Shown one piece after another: positions 10,050-18,740 of a stretch of DNA of 64,000 nucleotides; within the stretch, counting starts at the first letter, position 1, and each line of letters starts with the position of its first letter. The notes below the pieces were generated by a model. That model had not been told where the DNA came from and did no database searches. It saw nothing but the letters and a program-made list of their open reading frames with translations. Where the stretch lies: contig CAZMNY010000027.1 of assembly GCA_964567745.1 (NCBI GenBank), forward strand, positions 1-64,000, given 5' to 3'. The translations under genes and the position numbers were made by a program. The stretch is from CAZMNY01 sp964567745. Lineage in GTDB: Bacteria; Planctomycetota; Planctomycetia; Pirellulales; Pirellulaceae.

Positions 10050-11543
10050 ATGATGAAAAAGCGATTTCGGCATAACGAAGAGACGACGGCACTCTTAACC
10101 ACGAATGGCTTGATTGCAATGAATCCATTTCAGATTGAATCCAGTCGGCGTACTTTCTTGCAGCGTTCCTCAATCGGGATCGGCGCCGCTGCGCTTGCCG
10201 CGATCGACTCACCCAATCTTCGTGGCGATGAGGGCATTGAGCTGCCGAAGTGGCGAGGCGTGGTCGAGACGCCTCACGTCCCCGTGCGAGCGAAGCGAGT
10301 TATCTTCCTTTGCATGGCGGGCGGGCCGTCGCACTTGGAGACGCTGGACGAAAAACCAAAATTGGCCGAAATGCATGGCAAGCCGATGCCGGAATCCTTC
10401 ACCAAAGGCCAGCCCATCGCGCAGCTTCAAGGCAAGAAGCTGACTTGCTTGGCCCCGCAGCATGAATTCAAGCGGTTTGGCGAATCGGGGCAATCGATCG
10501 CATCCGTTTTTCCGCACCTCGGCTCGGTCGCTGACGAGTTGTGTATTGTTCGCTCATTGCATACCGAAGCGATCAATCACGATCCGGCCCACACCTTCAT
10601 GAACACGGGATCCACGGTGCCAGGTCGTCCGGCGATGGGCAGCTGGTTGCTGTACGGTCTGGGAAGCGAATCGGACAACCTTCCCGGCTTCGTCGTGCTC
10701 ACGTCACTCGGCCGCGCCGGGCAAGCTCAGCCGATCGCGGCTCGGCAGTGGCACAGCGGATTTCTCTCGAGTCGTTTCCAAGGTGTTGAGTTTCGTTCGA
10801 AGGGCGATCCGGTTCACTACGTGAGCAACCCGAACGGTGTCGACTTGAAGAAACAACGGGACGTTGTGTCTGCCGTGCAACAACTCAACAAACTCTACGA
10901 TCAGCAAGCACGAGATCCAGAGATTGCGACTCGCATCGCCCAATACGAAATGGCGTTTCGGATGCAGACGTCCGTGCCCGAGTTGATGGACGTGTCCAAA
11001 GAGTCGAAAGAGACGCTCGACCTGTACGGTTGCAAGGCGGGCGACGGTTCGTTCGCCTCCAACTGTCTCTTGGCTCGACGGCTTGCCGAGCGGGGCGTAC
11101 GGTTCATTCAGTTGTACCATCGAGCGTGGGATCATCACGGCGGCATCAAGAACAGTTCCAAGGTGAGTGCAACCGAGGTCGATCAAGGCGCCGCGGCGCT
11201 CATCAAGGACCTCCGCCAACGCGACATGCTCAAGGACACGCTGATCGTCTGGGCTGGCGAGTTTGGTCGCACTCCGATGGCCCAGGGCAATGGCCGAGAT
11301 CATCACATCAAGGGATTCTCGATGTGGATGGCGGGGGGCGGCATTCGCGGCGGAACCTCCTACGGCAACACCGATGATCTCGGTTACAACGCGGTCGAGA
11401 ATGTGGTTCATGTACACGATTTTCACGCCACCATGTTGCATCTGTTGGGCATCGAGCACACAAAACTGACCCTGCGATTTCAAGGTCGTGATTTCCGGCT
11501 AACGGACGTACACGGTCGAGTCATCCGTGACATTCTCGCGTAG
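10050..11543 (+). CDS. DUF1501 domain protein (Tat-type signal)
   Basis: 497 residues from the ATG at 10050; the ATG at 10119 (MNPFQIESSRRTFLQ) would place the Tat-like SRRTFLQ motif closer to the N-terminus and is an equally good start. Body motifs typical of DUF1501: CMAGGPSHLETLDEKP, MNTGSTVPGRPAMGSW, FASNCLLARRLAERGVRF, VWAGEFGRTPMAQG and a C-terminal HLLGIEHTKLT. The fold is alkaline-phosphatase/sulfatase-like, but substrate is unknown. It follows the PSD1 gene by 30 bases, the standard planctomycete pairing, so co-transcription and joint function are likely. Confidence 0.93.
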   Translation: MMKKRFRHNEETTALLTTNGLIAMNPFQIESSRRTFLQRSSIGIGAAALAAIDSPNLRGDEGIELPKWRGVVETPHVPVRAKRVIFLCMAGGPSHLETLDEKPKLAEMHGKPMPESFTKGQPIAQLQGKKLTCLAPQHEFKRFGESGQSIASVFPHLGSVADELCIVRSLHTEAINHDPAHTFMNTGSTVPGRPAMGSWLLYGLGSESDNLPGFVVLTSLGRAGQAQPIAARQWHSGFLSSRFQGVEFRSKGDPVHYVSNPNGVDLKKQRDVVSAVQQLNKLYDQQARDPEIATRIAQYEMAFRMQTSVPELMDVSKESKETLDLYGCKAGDGSFASNCLLARRLAERGVRFIQLYHRAWDHHGGIKNSSKVSATEVDQGAAALIKDLRQRDMLKDTLIVWAGEFGRTPMAQGNGRDHHIKGFSMWMAGGGIRGGTSYGNTDDLGYNAVENVVHVHDFHATMLHLLGIEHTKLTLRFQGRDFRLTDVHGRVIRDILA

Positions 11544-11557
11544 CGCAGAGAGAGACT

Positions 11558-13648
11558 TTGTCGCGCCCTAAACGCCAAGTCCGATCCAGAAAAAAAGATG
11601 AGCCGAAGCGGTCGCCGTCGATCGAGCCCAGGCGTTTCCGTCTCGATTTGATGTCTGTCGCCGCCATTCTTGTTTTCTTAGCGCCTTTGGCTAGGCCTGT
11701 GAGTTGCGATGACGTTTGGTGGCACACCGCCCGAGGTCGCGAGGTGATCGAGCGAGGAGCAATTGCGCCGAGCCGCGCGATGCTTGTCGACGATTCGCAG
11801 ACTGAGGCGGATTGGTTGGGGGGTGTTGGCAACTATCTTCTTTTCTCTAGCTTCGGTTTCTACGGTCTCTTCCTCGGCAAGATCGTCTTGGGTGGCGTAC
11901 TCGTTGGATACGTCGGTTGGTCTAGATCTGCCAAGAGAACGGGCTGGCCTCTATTGCTCGGTGTGTTGCTTTTGGTGAGCTGCGAACCGGTGATGATGTT
12001 GGCCGGTCGAGGACTTGACTTGGCCTTTGCCGTTCTGTTGTGGATTGTCCTTCATCGCTTCGAGCAAATGCGCGAACGGCTGATCGGAATTGTGCTCGTG
12101 TCGGTCCTTTGGGCAAACCTGGGGCCGTTGAGTCTTTGCGGTTTATTGATCGTGGCGCTCACTGCCAGAGAGCGCCGTCACACAACGGCGATCGAGCTCG
12201 CGGTTGCGACGGTCGCCTTTTCGGCCACGCCTCGCGGCTGGCGCACGCTATTCGATGCTATTCAGCTGATGGCACCGTGGATGTCCGAGTCGACAAGCAT
12301 TTTGGCCGAAACGCCTTGGGGGCCCGCTGACCTAACTGCGGCACCGACGGTGGCTTTCATTGTCTTGGCAGGGCTCGCTTTGCCCAGCGTCTATCGAATT
12401 CGAAATCCCATCAACATCGCCACTTGGATAGGCGCTGTTGCCATCGGCTTAGCGACGGAGTTTGCGACACCCATGATGGCGACCTTGCTCGTCCTTCTCT
12501 CGTGCGGACATCGCGACTCGGCTCGAGCAGCAGGCAAGTCGGTCAAGAACTCAGACGAAGCGGCCGAGCCGGTTCGGCGCCGAGTGAGCGATGTCGCAAT
12601 GACGTCGGCCGCTTGTGCCGTAGCATTGCTTGCCGCCGGCGGTGTTGGCGGGCAGCCACGGTTGGGTTGGGGCGTTGAAGCCCGACTGGAACCGCGGTTG
12701 TTTCAGCAGGCCACTGCGGGACTACCGTCTGGTTCGGTGTTTGCGTTGGACGAGGCGACTGCGGGCGTGGCCGCATGGTCTGATCTTCACGGCGTCGACA
12801 CCAATCAACGCGCGTTGGTCGGTGGACGGCTACGCGAGTTTCGTCTTGCGGTGGATGACGTGAGTCACCGTCGGCGGAACCGATACCAGCGGTCGGACGG
12901 ATCTTGGGGCGGCTGGTGGGTTTGGCTTCGCGGCAAACCGGCGCCCGTGAATTGGATCGCCGTATCGGCGGATGACGTGCGCACAATTCAGTCGATGGAG
13001 GAAACGGGGTTTCGGCCAGGCTCCATCGACTCGCCCGTGATCCCTTATGCGTCGTCCTATGTGCCTGACATGGCGAAAGCGATCGTCGACGGTGCTGAAA
13101 CACGAGGCATCGTCGACCGAGGGCGATGGTTCTATCAGCCGCCCATTCATGCCGGGCTCCTGTTTGACGCGGCCTACATTGCGGGCGGTGACACGCGAAT
13201 TCGGCTGAGGCAAGCACGAGTCTTTCGCGCAATGGGCCTGACAACTGCGGCCCTCCGCTGCCTTTCGGCGAGGAATTGGGCGCTGGATCGCGAACGAGTG
13301 GAGTGCTACCTCGACCTGGCGGACCAAGAGCGGCGAGTCGCTGGGCAGCCGAGTGATTGGAGCCTGGCCGTGCTCGCTGAGTTAGGGCGAAGTGTCGATT
13401 CTCCGGCGCCTCGTCAACAGAACAAACGACTGAATGAAGCGGCGAGACTTTACATAGGGACCGATTGCCAGAGCGCGCTGAAGCTGCTCGAAAACGACTC
13501 GTCTGCGGTGTCTCAATTTGCCCGAGCTCGGCTTTATCTCGAGGCGGGAGAGTCCGGGATGGCAGTGGATGAGCTGAGGCGTCTGATAGCGGAGCATCCC
13601 GACAACCGACACGTTCATGGAGCTCGCGATGTCCTTCGATCGTACTAG
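11558..13648 (+). CDS. Multi-span membrane protein with DxWWH motif and C-terminal helical repeats
   Basis: 696 residues from TTG 11558 (purine-rich AGAGAGA just upstream), or ~665 from ATG 11651 at the first membrane span. About eight or nine hydrophobic spans occupy residues 30-370. The first outside loop has CDDVWWHTARGREVIERG, resembling the DPDxWWHxxxG loop of integral-membrane glycosyltransferase-like proteins (family resemblance, not proof). The soluble C-terminal half ends in TPR-like helices (FARARLYLEAGESGMAVDELRRLIAEHP is split here: FARARLYLEAGESG then MAVDELRRLIAEHP). It lies 14 bases after DUF1501 and its 3' end overlaps the next gene by 20 bases, implying translational coupling with the multihaem cytochrome. 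Function not recognised. Confidence 0.8.
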   Translation: MSRPKRQVRSRKKDEPKRSPSIEPRRFRLDLMSVAAILVFLAPLARPVSCDDVWWHTARGREVIERGAIAPSRAMLVDDSQTEADWLGGVGNYLLFSSFGFYGLFLGKIVLGGVLVGYVGWSRSAKRTGWPLLLGVLLLVSCEPVMMLAGRGLDLAFAVLLWIVLHRFEQMRERLIGIVLVSVLWANLGPLSLCGLLIVALTARERRHTTAIELAVATVAFSATPRGWRTLFDAIQLMAPWMSESTSILAETPWGPADLTAAPTVAFIVLAGLALPSVYRIRNPINIATWIGAVAIGLATEFATPMMATLLVLLSCGHRDSARAAGKSVKNSDEAAEPVRRRVSDVAMTSAACAVALLAAGGVGGQPRLGWGVEARLEPRLFQQATAGLPSGSVFALDEATAGVAAWSDLHGVDTNQRALVGGRLREFRLAVDDVSHRRRNRYQRSDGSWGGWWVWLRGKPAPVNWIAVSADDVRTIQSMEETGFRPGSIDSPVIPYASSYVPDMAKAIVDGAETRGIVDRGRWFYQPPIHAGLLFDAAYIAGGDTRIRLRQARVFRAMGLTTAALRCLSARNWALDRERVECYLDLADQERRVAGQPSDWSLAVLAELGRSVDSPAPRQQNKRLNEAARLYIGTDCQSALKLLENDSSAVSQFARARLYLEAGESGMAVDELRRLIAEHPDNRHVHGARDVLRSY

Positions 13649-14765
13649 GGCCATGGTATGGCTGACTTGGAGCATCGGTGTTTTCGCCGCTTGCACCGTT
13701 GTGGTCTGTGCGCATCGCGATTCGCCGATTGAGCCGGCCGTCACGTCGTCGATCTCGAACACTAGCGGCTCTCAGGCGTCGCGTTGCATCGCATGTCATG
13801 CTGAAATCGTCGAGATAGTTCAGTCTGCGCCGCATTGGAATGCGCTCGATCCTGGCAGCTCAAAAACGTCGCTAGACCATTTCGCGGGTCAGACATTCAT
13901 AGCCGACGAAGGCGACGGTGACGAAACGACCTACGAATTCTCGGAGCGAGACGGTCAACTGTGGTGCCGCTCAAGCAAAGCCGAATTCGACGTACAGCTT
14001 CACTGGGTCTTCGGATCTGGCCGTCTCGCACAAACTCCCGTCGCGCTGCAGCGAAACGCTCGCGGCGAGTTTGAAATGATCGAACACCGAGTCTCATGGT
14101 ATCCTGGCGGAGTTGGCCTTGGTTTGACGCTAGGTCAGAACAATGGCTCGCCGCGTGACGAAGCGAAACGATCCAGGATCGCATTGGAATACCACGGCAC
14201 GGCGCATGACTCGGCAACAACACTCAACTGCTTCGCTTGTCACTCCTCCAAGCTAGATCCTCGACATCTGGATCGAGCGATGGGCGTTTCGCCTGGGCTT
14301 GCCTGCCGTCGTTGTCATGCCGATGCGGATTCACATGCGGACGAGCAAGAGGGCCTGAATTCCCAAGGTGTGAGGATGGGTTCCTGGAGCCAGCTAACTC
14401 AGCGCGAAGCGGTTAATCAGTGTGGTGAATGTCACCGCCGCGCCGACCAGACGCCGCACGACGAAATCACGACGTCCGCGGAGCACATCGTGCGATTCGC
14501 TCCGGTCGGGTTGGTGCAGAGCGCCTGCTTTCTAGCGACTGAGTCGAGCGATTCGCTGCGGCTCGATTGCATGACGTGCCACGATCCGCATCGAGCCGCG
14601 AGTCGAGATGCAGCGTTTTACAGCTCGAAATGTCGAGCATGCCACGACCGCGATGAGATTGCCCAGTGTTCGCGCGAACCGAAAAGCGAGAACTGTGTTT
14701 CCTGCCATATGAAACGGCGCGAAACGCAGCCTCACTTGACCTTCACTGACCATTGGATTCGGTAA
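13629..14765 (+). CDS. Seven-haem c-type cytochrome family protein
   Basis: 378 residues from the ATG at 13629, which has GGAG six bases upstream; ATG 13617 is an alternative. The N-terminus is a signal/anchor (VWLTWSIGVFAACTVVVC). Seven CxxCH haem-binding motifs are visible: CIACH, CFACH, CRRCH, CGECH, CMTCH, CRACH and CVSCH, the first near residue 53. The closing pattern DCMTCHDPHR...CRACH...CVSCHMKRRE is like the last haem sites of periplasmic multihaem cytochromes and nitrite-reductase-like families. The protein should be an envelope electron carrier or redox enzyme. The gene starts inside the 3' end of the preceding membrane-protein gene, so the two products may be a unit. Partner reductase not visible. 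Confidence 0.88.
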   Translation: MSFDRTRAMVWLTWSIGVFAACTVVVCAHRDSPIEPAVTSSISNTSGSQASRCIACHAEIVEIVQSAPHWNALDPGSSKTSLDHFAGQTFIADEGDGDETTYEFSERDGQLWCRSSKAEFDVQLHWVFGSGRLAQTPVALQRNARGEFEMIEHRVSWYPGGVGLGLTLGQNNGSPRDEAKRSRIALEYHGTAHDSATTLNCFACHSSKLDPRHLDRAMGVSPGLACRRCHADADSHADEQEGLNSQGVRMGSWSQLTQREAVNQCGECHRRADQTPHDEITTSAEHIVRFAPVGLVQSACFLATESSDSLRLDCMTCHDPHRAASRDAAFYSSKCRACHDRDEIAQCSREPKSENCVSCHMKRRETQPHLTFTDHWIR

Positions 14766-14807
14766 GCGAAACGCAATCTCGCTAAACCCGTTGCCGCAGC
14801 AGCGGAG

Positions 14808-15776
14808 CTAGTCGATAGCGCGAATCACTTCTTTTCCGTTTGAAGTGCCAAGGTCGAGCCAGACTTTGCGATCGATGAGTTCGCTATAGAACCGCACCGA
14901 GGCGTCGCCGTTGGTTGCTTCGACGCCGCCCGGATGGTTGCTGCGTGCGCCGAAGACGCCTCGAGTCGTCCATTGTTCGCATTCGTGATTGCCGCGAATC
15001 TCATCGTTCGGCGTGAACAAGGTGTTGAACGACCACGACTGATTTCGCTGACCGAAGGCCCAGGACCACCCGCGCGACGTGCTGTCGCCGCTGACATTAC
15101 TGTCGATGTCAGTCGCCGTGCCAGCGAGGCACTTGTTGTAGTCCGTTGTATTGCCCTCGTATCGACGAACCCAGGGTTCATTGATTTTGCATTCCGAGAG
15201 CATCAACGTGGTCGAACTGCCATCCTTAATTCCGTTGATCGAAATCCGATTGTTGATGCCGAAAATGCCTCGACGCCGGTCTGCCGGATTCCAAATCGTG
15301 TCTTGCCGCCAGCCGACGCAAGCCACATAGTTCGTGGGAGCATACGACTGGGTGACTCGGAAATCCACCTTATCGCTCGGGCAATGATGCGAAGCCATAA
15401 ACGTCGCTCGTACTTCGCGATTGGGCCCGCCATTTCCGGGATGGATCGTATAGTCGACTTTGTTGTGTAGCTTCTTGTTTTCCATGTAGGGCAGTACGCG
15501 AACCATCCAGGTCAGCATGTTCGTGTTCCACGACGGCTGACCGTTGGGGAACTGAAAATCTCGCCCGACACCGAAAGGAAACTTGTCGAAGGTGTCGTGG
15601 TAGTTGTGAACGGCCAGCCCAAGTTGTTTGAGATTGTTGCCGCAGGTCATGCGTCGAGCTGCTTCGCGAGCCGCCTGGACGGCAGGTAGCAAAAGAGCCA
15701 CTAAGACGCCAATGATGGCGATGACGACGAGCAGTTCCACCAACGTGAAACCAACTCTCTGTTTTCTGGCATGCAT
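14808..15776 (-). CDS. DUF1559 (SBP_bac_10) pseudopilin-like protein
   Basis: 322 residues. It opens with a type IV pilin-like N-methylation leader and hydrophobic helix (KQRVGFTLVELLVVIA) with the conserved Glu5 after the G/F cleavage site, then the DUF1559 signature LLPAVQAAREAARRM and CGNNLKQLGLAVHNYHDT. The C-terminal part carries the usual RSNHPGGVEA...GDASVRF motif. Members occur in tens to hundreds of copies per planctomycete genome. They are probably processed by a prepilin peptidase and assembled or secreted by a type II/IV-like machine (family inference). GAGAGG precedes the ATG. It lies 139 bases downstream of a small lipoprotein gene on the same strand, a pairing common in this phylum. 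Confidence 0.95.
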   Translation of the reverse strand: MHARKQRVGFTLVELLVVIAIIGVLVALLLPAVQAAREAARRMTCGNNLKQLGLAVHNYHDTFDKFPFGVGRDFQFPNGQPSWNTNMLTWMVRVLPYMENKKLHNKVDYTIHPGNGGPNREVRATFMASHHCPSDKVDFRVTQSYAPTNYVACVGWRQDTIWNPADRRRGIFGINNRISINGIKDGSSTTLMLSECKINEPWVRRYEGNTTDYNKCLAGTATDIDSNVSGDSTSRGWSWAFGQRNQSWSFNTLFTPNDEIRGNHECEQWTTRGVFGARSNHPGGVEATNGDASVRFYSELIDRKVWLDLGTSNGKEVIRAID

Positions 15777-15915
15777 GAGCCTCTCCCTCTATCACGGTCG
15801 ATATGAAAACGGTGACGCGACAGATCGTCGCGAACGGGATGTGATATCGCTGTTGTCTTGTTTACTGCTGGGGCTCAGACGACGCGTTGCGTCTCGGCAA
15901 TGTATTTCGCGAGTG

Positions 15916-16413
15916 CTACCGCAGGATATGTTTCTCGGCAACCGCTTTGAGGTCGAAGTCGACACCGTCATTGGCGCCGGCTTTTATTGTCGTAGTCAGT
16001 TCGGTTGCTTGGTTGTAAACCGACGGGATGTAGGGGACGAGAGTCAGATCGCCGCTTGACGTCGTGGCGCCCGAATTCTTGACGTCAACATCTTCGCTGG
16101 TCGAAATATTTTCGCCGGGATTTGCGATGGGGGTCGTCGACTTCTTGTAGCCATGAATCTGCACGCGGTATTCGCCAGCGGTGAGTCCGGCGGATTCGTC
16201 TAGGTTGTATTTGCCGTCAACAATCTTGCCTTTGGCGACGCCACCTGATCGATCGATCGCCTGGAGAATAATGTTTCCGTCCACAACCGCCTGTCCCGCA
16301 TACTTCACTGAGCCGCTCATCGTCGAAGACGCGGGGCCGCAACCGACGGTGATCGTGATCAATAGGCAGCTGGCGAGGAGTTGGAGTGGACGAGCGTAAA
16401 TTTTCAAAATCAT
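15916..16413 (-). CDS. Small lipoprotein with carboxypeptidase-regulatory-like beta domain
   Basis: 165 residues from ATG 16413 (a GTG two codons upstream is possible). A signal peptide ends in lipobox TVGCGP near residue 25. The mature part reads as one beta-sandwich: SGSVKYAGQAVVDGNIILQ, GVAKGKIVDGKYNL, GLTAGEYRVQIHGYKK, followed by a loop and FDLKAVAEKHI. This is the transthyretin/carboxypeptidase-regulatory-like fold that planctomycetes encode next to DUF1559 genes. An outer-surface or periplasmic binding role in partnership with the pseudopilin is inferred from that linkage only. Confidence 0.85.
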   Translation of the reverse strand: MILKIYARPLQLLASCLLITITVGCGPASSTMSGSVKYAGQAVVDGNIILQAIDRSGGVAKGKIVDGKYNLDESAGLTAGEYRVQIHGYKKSTTPIANPGENISTSEDVDVKNSGATTSSGDLTLVPYIPSVYNQATELTTTIKAGANDGVDFDLKAVAEKHILR

Positions 16414-17207
16414 CGACACTTATGGTTGGGGGAATTGCTGTTCTCGGGAGCCGATAAGGACCATTGGCGCGCGGAGGTCCACCCCGTCGATTGTAATGGG
16501 TCAGGCGGTATTCCGCGACACATACCTTCACGTTTTACGCTCGAGCGACCGTGGCGTGATTTTCGCTAACTGCTGTCCTTGGAACGGCTTCGCGACGGCC
16601 CGATCGGCTTCGGCCTCTTCTCTGGCGCCCTTTTCGACATCAATGTCTCGCGCATGGACTAAAACGGCGGATAGCGGTTGTCCACGCGTTACGCTCGAGG
16701 CCAGCAATATGTTCGGACGAAACGCCCACAGGACGAGACGAGCCCGTGGGGGTCTGCGGATAGAGGCAGGCCTGGTGGGTAGCTTGTGAACCTGATTCAC
16801 CGGCACGGGGCTTGCTTGCTCGTTGGGGTCTTTCATTTTGATACTTTGCACTTTGCACTCTGCGCGCTTCGGCCTCTCCCGAGCCCTTCTCACGGGTCGG
16901 CGGGAGAGGCGGCTTAGTGACTGCGGGGGGTTAAATCAACAGGCCCCAGGTCCCAGGCCGCAAGGCTTGGGAACCGGCGGGGGTTGCCGCAAGCAGGCCA
17001 CTTTCGTAGGATTCCCCCCCCGCGCCCGACGAGAATCGTCGGCGTGATGGCCATTGTTGGGGGTGTCTGATTGAACATGGCATGTGAGCCAGTGTAGGGT
17101 GGCGGCTGAACGGGGCCTCTTCCTTGACGTGCTTTTCGATCCGAAATCGTGAGTCCGTCGCGTCAGTTCGTCAATCGACAGTTGTGCATGTGACAGGAGC
17201 AGCGATC
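16414..17207. other. Intergenic region, about 790 bp, no supportable gene
   Basis: Short open frames occur on both strands but lack signal, domain and ribosome-binding evidence. A perfect 9-bp inverted repeat (16872-16880 with 16902-16910, GCCTCTCCC/GGGAGAGGC) sits inside; a related CTCTCCCGAGCG string occurs at about 39242-39254, so this is probably a small dispersed palindromic repeat. The region also contains G-runs near 16925 and 17015. Confidence 0.6.
16872..16910. repeat. Palindromic repeat, 9-bp perfect stem
   Basis: GCCTCTCCC at 16872-16880 pairs with GGGAGAGGC at 16902-16910, with a further CCC/GGG pairing inside the loop. No T-tract follows on either strand, so an intrinsic terminator is unlikely. 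Confidence 0.5.
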
Positions 17208-18284
17208 TTGCCGAATGCGAACACGCGAATTCAGAACGGCTCCCTGCTTCTCTTTCGCCTCTTTGGCATTGATGTGTTCCTGCACTGGTCATGGCTGATC
17301 ATCGCCTACTTCCGAATCAAGAATCCAATCGTCCAGTACGACTCGCAGGTCTGGGCTATCGCCGAGTATCTATCTTTGTTCGGAATCGTGCTGCTACACG
17401 AATTCGGGCATGCCTTGGCCTGCAAGTCGGTCGGCGGCACGGCCAAGAGAATCATCCTTTGGCCGCTAGGCGGCGTCGCCTACGTTTCGCCTCCGCCTCG
17501 ACCTGGTGCCGTGCTCTGGAGTCTCGTCGCCGGTCCGCTCGTCAATGTTGTGCTGCTGCCGATCACGATCGGACTGGTCGCGCTGAGTGTGTTGTTTGGC
17601 GGTCAGGCGGGATTGGACCAGAGAGCGCCAGCAGCGCCGGCTGGCGTTGAGAGACCGGCTGACGCGGGTGACGAAAACGCCGACGACAACAACGCTCGTG
17701 AACAAGCCGCACCCGAAAATGGCGGCAACGAAGCAGGCAATCTCGAACTCGTCGATCTGGCTAAGATGTCCGACTTGCACAAGTTTCTCAATGTGCTGGC
17801 GATGATCAATTTGGTTCTGCTCGTTTTCAACATGCTGCCGGTCTATCCGTTGGACGGCGGGCAGATCGTTCAGGCACTGTTGTGGTTTGTGATTGGTCGT
17901 GCCCGAAGTCTCATGCTGGTCACCGCCGTCAGCCTCGTGATCGGCGTCGCCTTCATCGGTTTCGCGGCCGTCCTCGGGGATTGGTGGCTTGTCGTACTGG
18001 CGGTCTTCGTGGCGATCACAGCTTGGAAAGGGCTTCAGCAGTCCAAGCTCTTGGTCAAACTACTCAACAGCCCTCGCAACACAGACGCCGCTTGTCCGTC
18101 GTGCCGGCAATCGCCGCCCGCTGGACCAGTCTGGGGTTGCGGACGCTGCGACGCGCGGTTCGATCTTTTCGCGACCGGCGGAGTCTGCCCGGGGTGCGAC
18201 GCGCGAGTGCTCAACGCAATTTGCACCGAATGCGAGGCGTCCCATTCGCTGGCCGAATGGAAAGCCGCCGCGAATCGCGATTAG
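17208..18284 (+). CDS. M50 (site-2-protease-like) membrane zinc metalloprotease with C-terminal zinc ribbons
   Basis: About 358 residues. TTG 17208 is chosen because AGGAG lies eight bases before it (17195-17199); no ATG is available in this stretch. Membrane helices alternate with two active-site motifs: HEFGHALACK (HExxH) in an early span and NMLPVYPLDGGQI (the Asp zinc ligand motif NxxPxxPLDGG). Between them is a Glu/Asp/Asn-rich cytoplasmic or periplasmic insert (residues ~135-200). The C-terminus holds CPSC/CGRC and CPGC/CTEC pairs that look like two zinc ribbons. Such proteases cut membrane-bound regulators within the bilayer; the substrate here is unknown. It is monocistronic by position. 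Confidence 0.88.
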   Translation: MPNANTRIQNGSLLLFRLFGIDVFLHWSWLIIAYFRIKNPIVQYDSQVWAIAEYLSLFGIVLLHEFGHALACKSVGGTAKRIILWPLGGVAYVSPPPRPGAVLWSLVAGPLVNVVLLPITIGLVALSVLFGGQAGLDQRAPAAPAGVERPADAGDENADDNNAREQAAPENGGNEAGNLELVDLAKMSDLHKFLNVLAMINLVLLVFNMLPVYPLDGGQIVQALLWFVIGRARSLMLVTAVSLVIGVAFIGFAAVLGDWWLVVLAVFVAITAWKGLQQSKLLVKLLNSPRNTDAACPSCRQSPPAGPVWGCGRCDARFDLFATGGVCPGCDARVLNAICTECEASHSLAEWKAAANRD

Positions 18285-18363
18285 TCGGGGTCTTGTCAAC
18301 CGAACGATGCCGGAGATCGTCCACCTTGTGCGCCGTTTGGTGAATCGGTTGCCGTGCGTTGCC

Positions 18364-18640
18364 CCGAAGCCCCGAAGGGGTGAAACATAACAGCCCAGGG
18401 GAAGCACTACCGGCGAAGCCGTAGTGCGCCGCCCTGGGTTAAATGGTGATGTTTCCACTAGTCCTGAAAGGGCGTGACAACGACAGCCTCGCCAGCGTTG
18501 ACGTCATCGGGTCTTCGCGATGCGCGGTTGTTTCGCCCTTTCAGGGCTGCGTTCAGGGCGACGACCAACCCAGGGCGGCGCTTGCGGCTTCGCCCCAAGA
18601 CTTCCCCTGGGCTGCTATGTTTCGTCCCTTCGGGGTAACG
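18364..18640. repeat. Nested inverted repeats (REP/BIME-like palindromic element)
   Basis: A 33-base arm at 18370-18402 (CCCCGAAGGGG then GAAACATAACAGCCCAGG) recurs inverted at 18603-18635 with 30 of 33 positions matching. Inside, CCTGAAAGGGCG at 18463-18474 pairs perfectly with 18534-18545, and GCACTAC/GTAGTGC (18404-18427) forms another hairpin. No coding frame is supported from 18285 to 18740. The arrangement resembles repetitive extragenic palindromes that RAYT-type transposases mobilise; no RAYT gene is in the window. Confidence 0.7.
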
Positions 18641-18740
18641 CACGGCGATTGTCAAAACCACAAGCGCAAAGCGCAGGCATTCAAGAGCTGGAATGGCGGC
18701 TCATTTCTTGTTTCGGCCTTGAGCATCGCCTCATTGGTTG

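Noticed and set aside
12543..13835. 430-codon open frame on the minus strand
   Set aside because: Antisense to the membrane protein and cytochrome genes; Arg/Pro/Ser-rich low-quality translation without signals.
16496..16789. 97-codon plus-strand frame in the 16.4-17.2 kb gap
   Set aside because: Composition and lack of start signals suggest chance; overlapping frames on the other strand are equally long.
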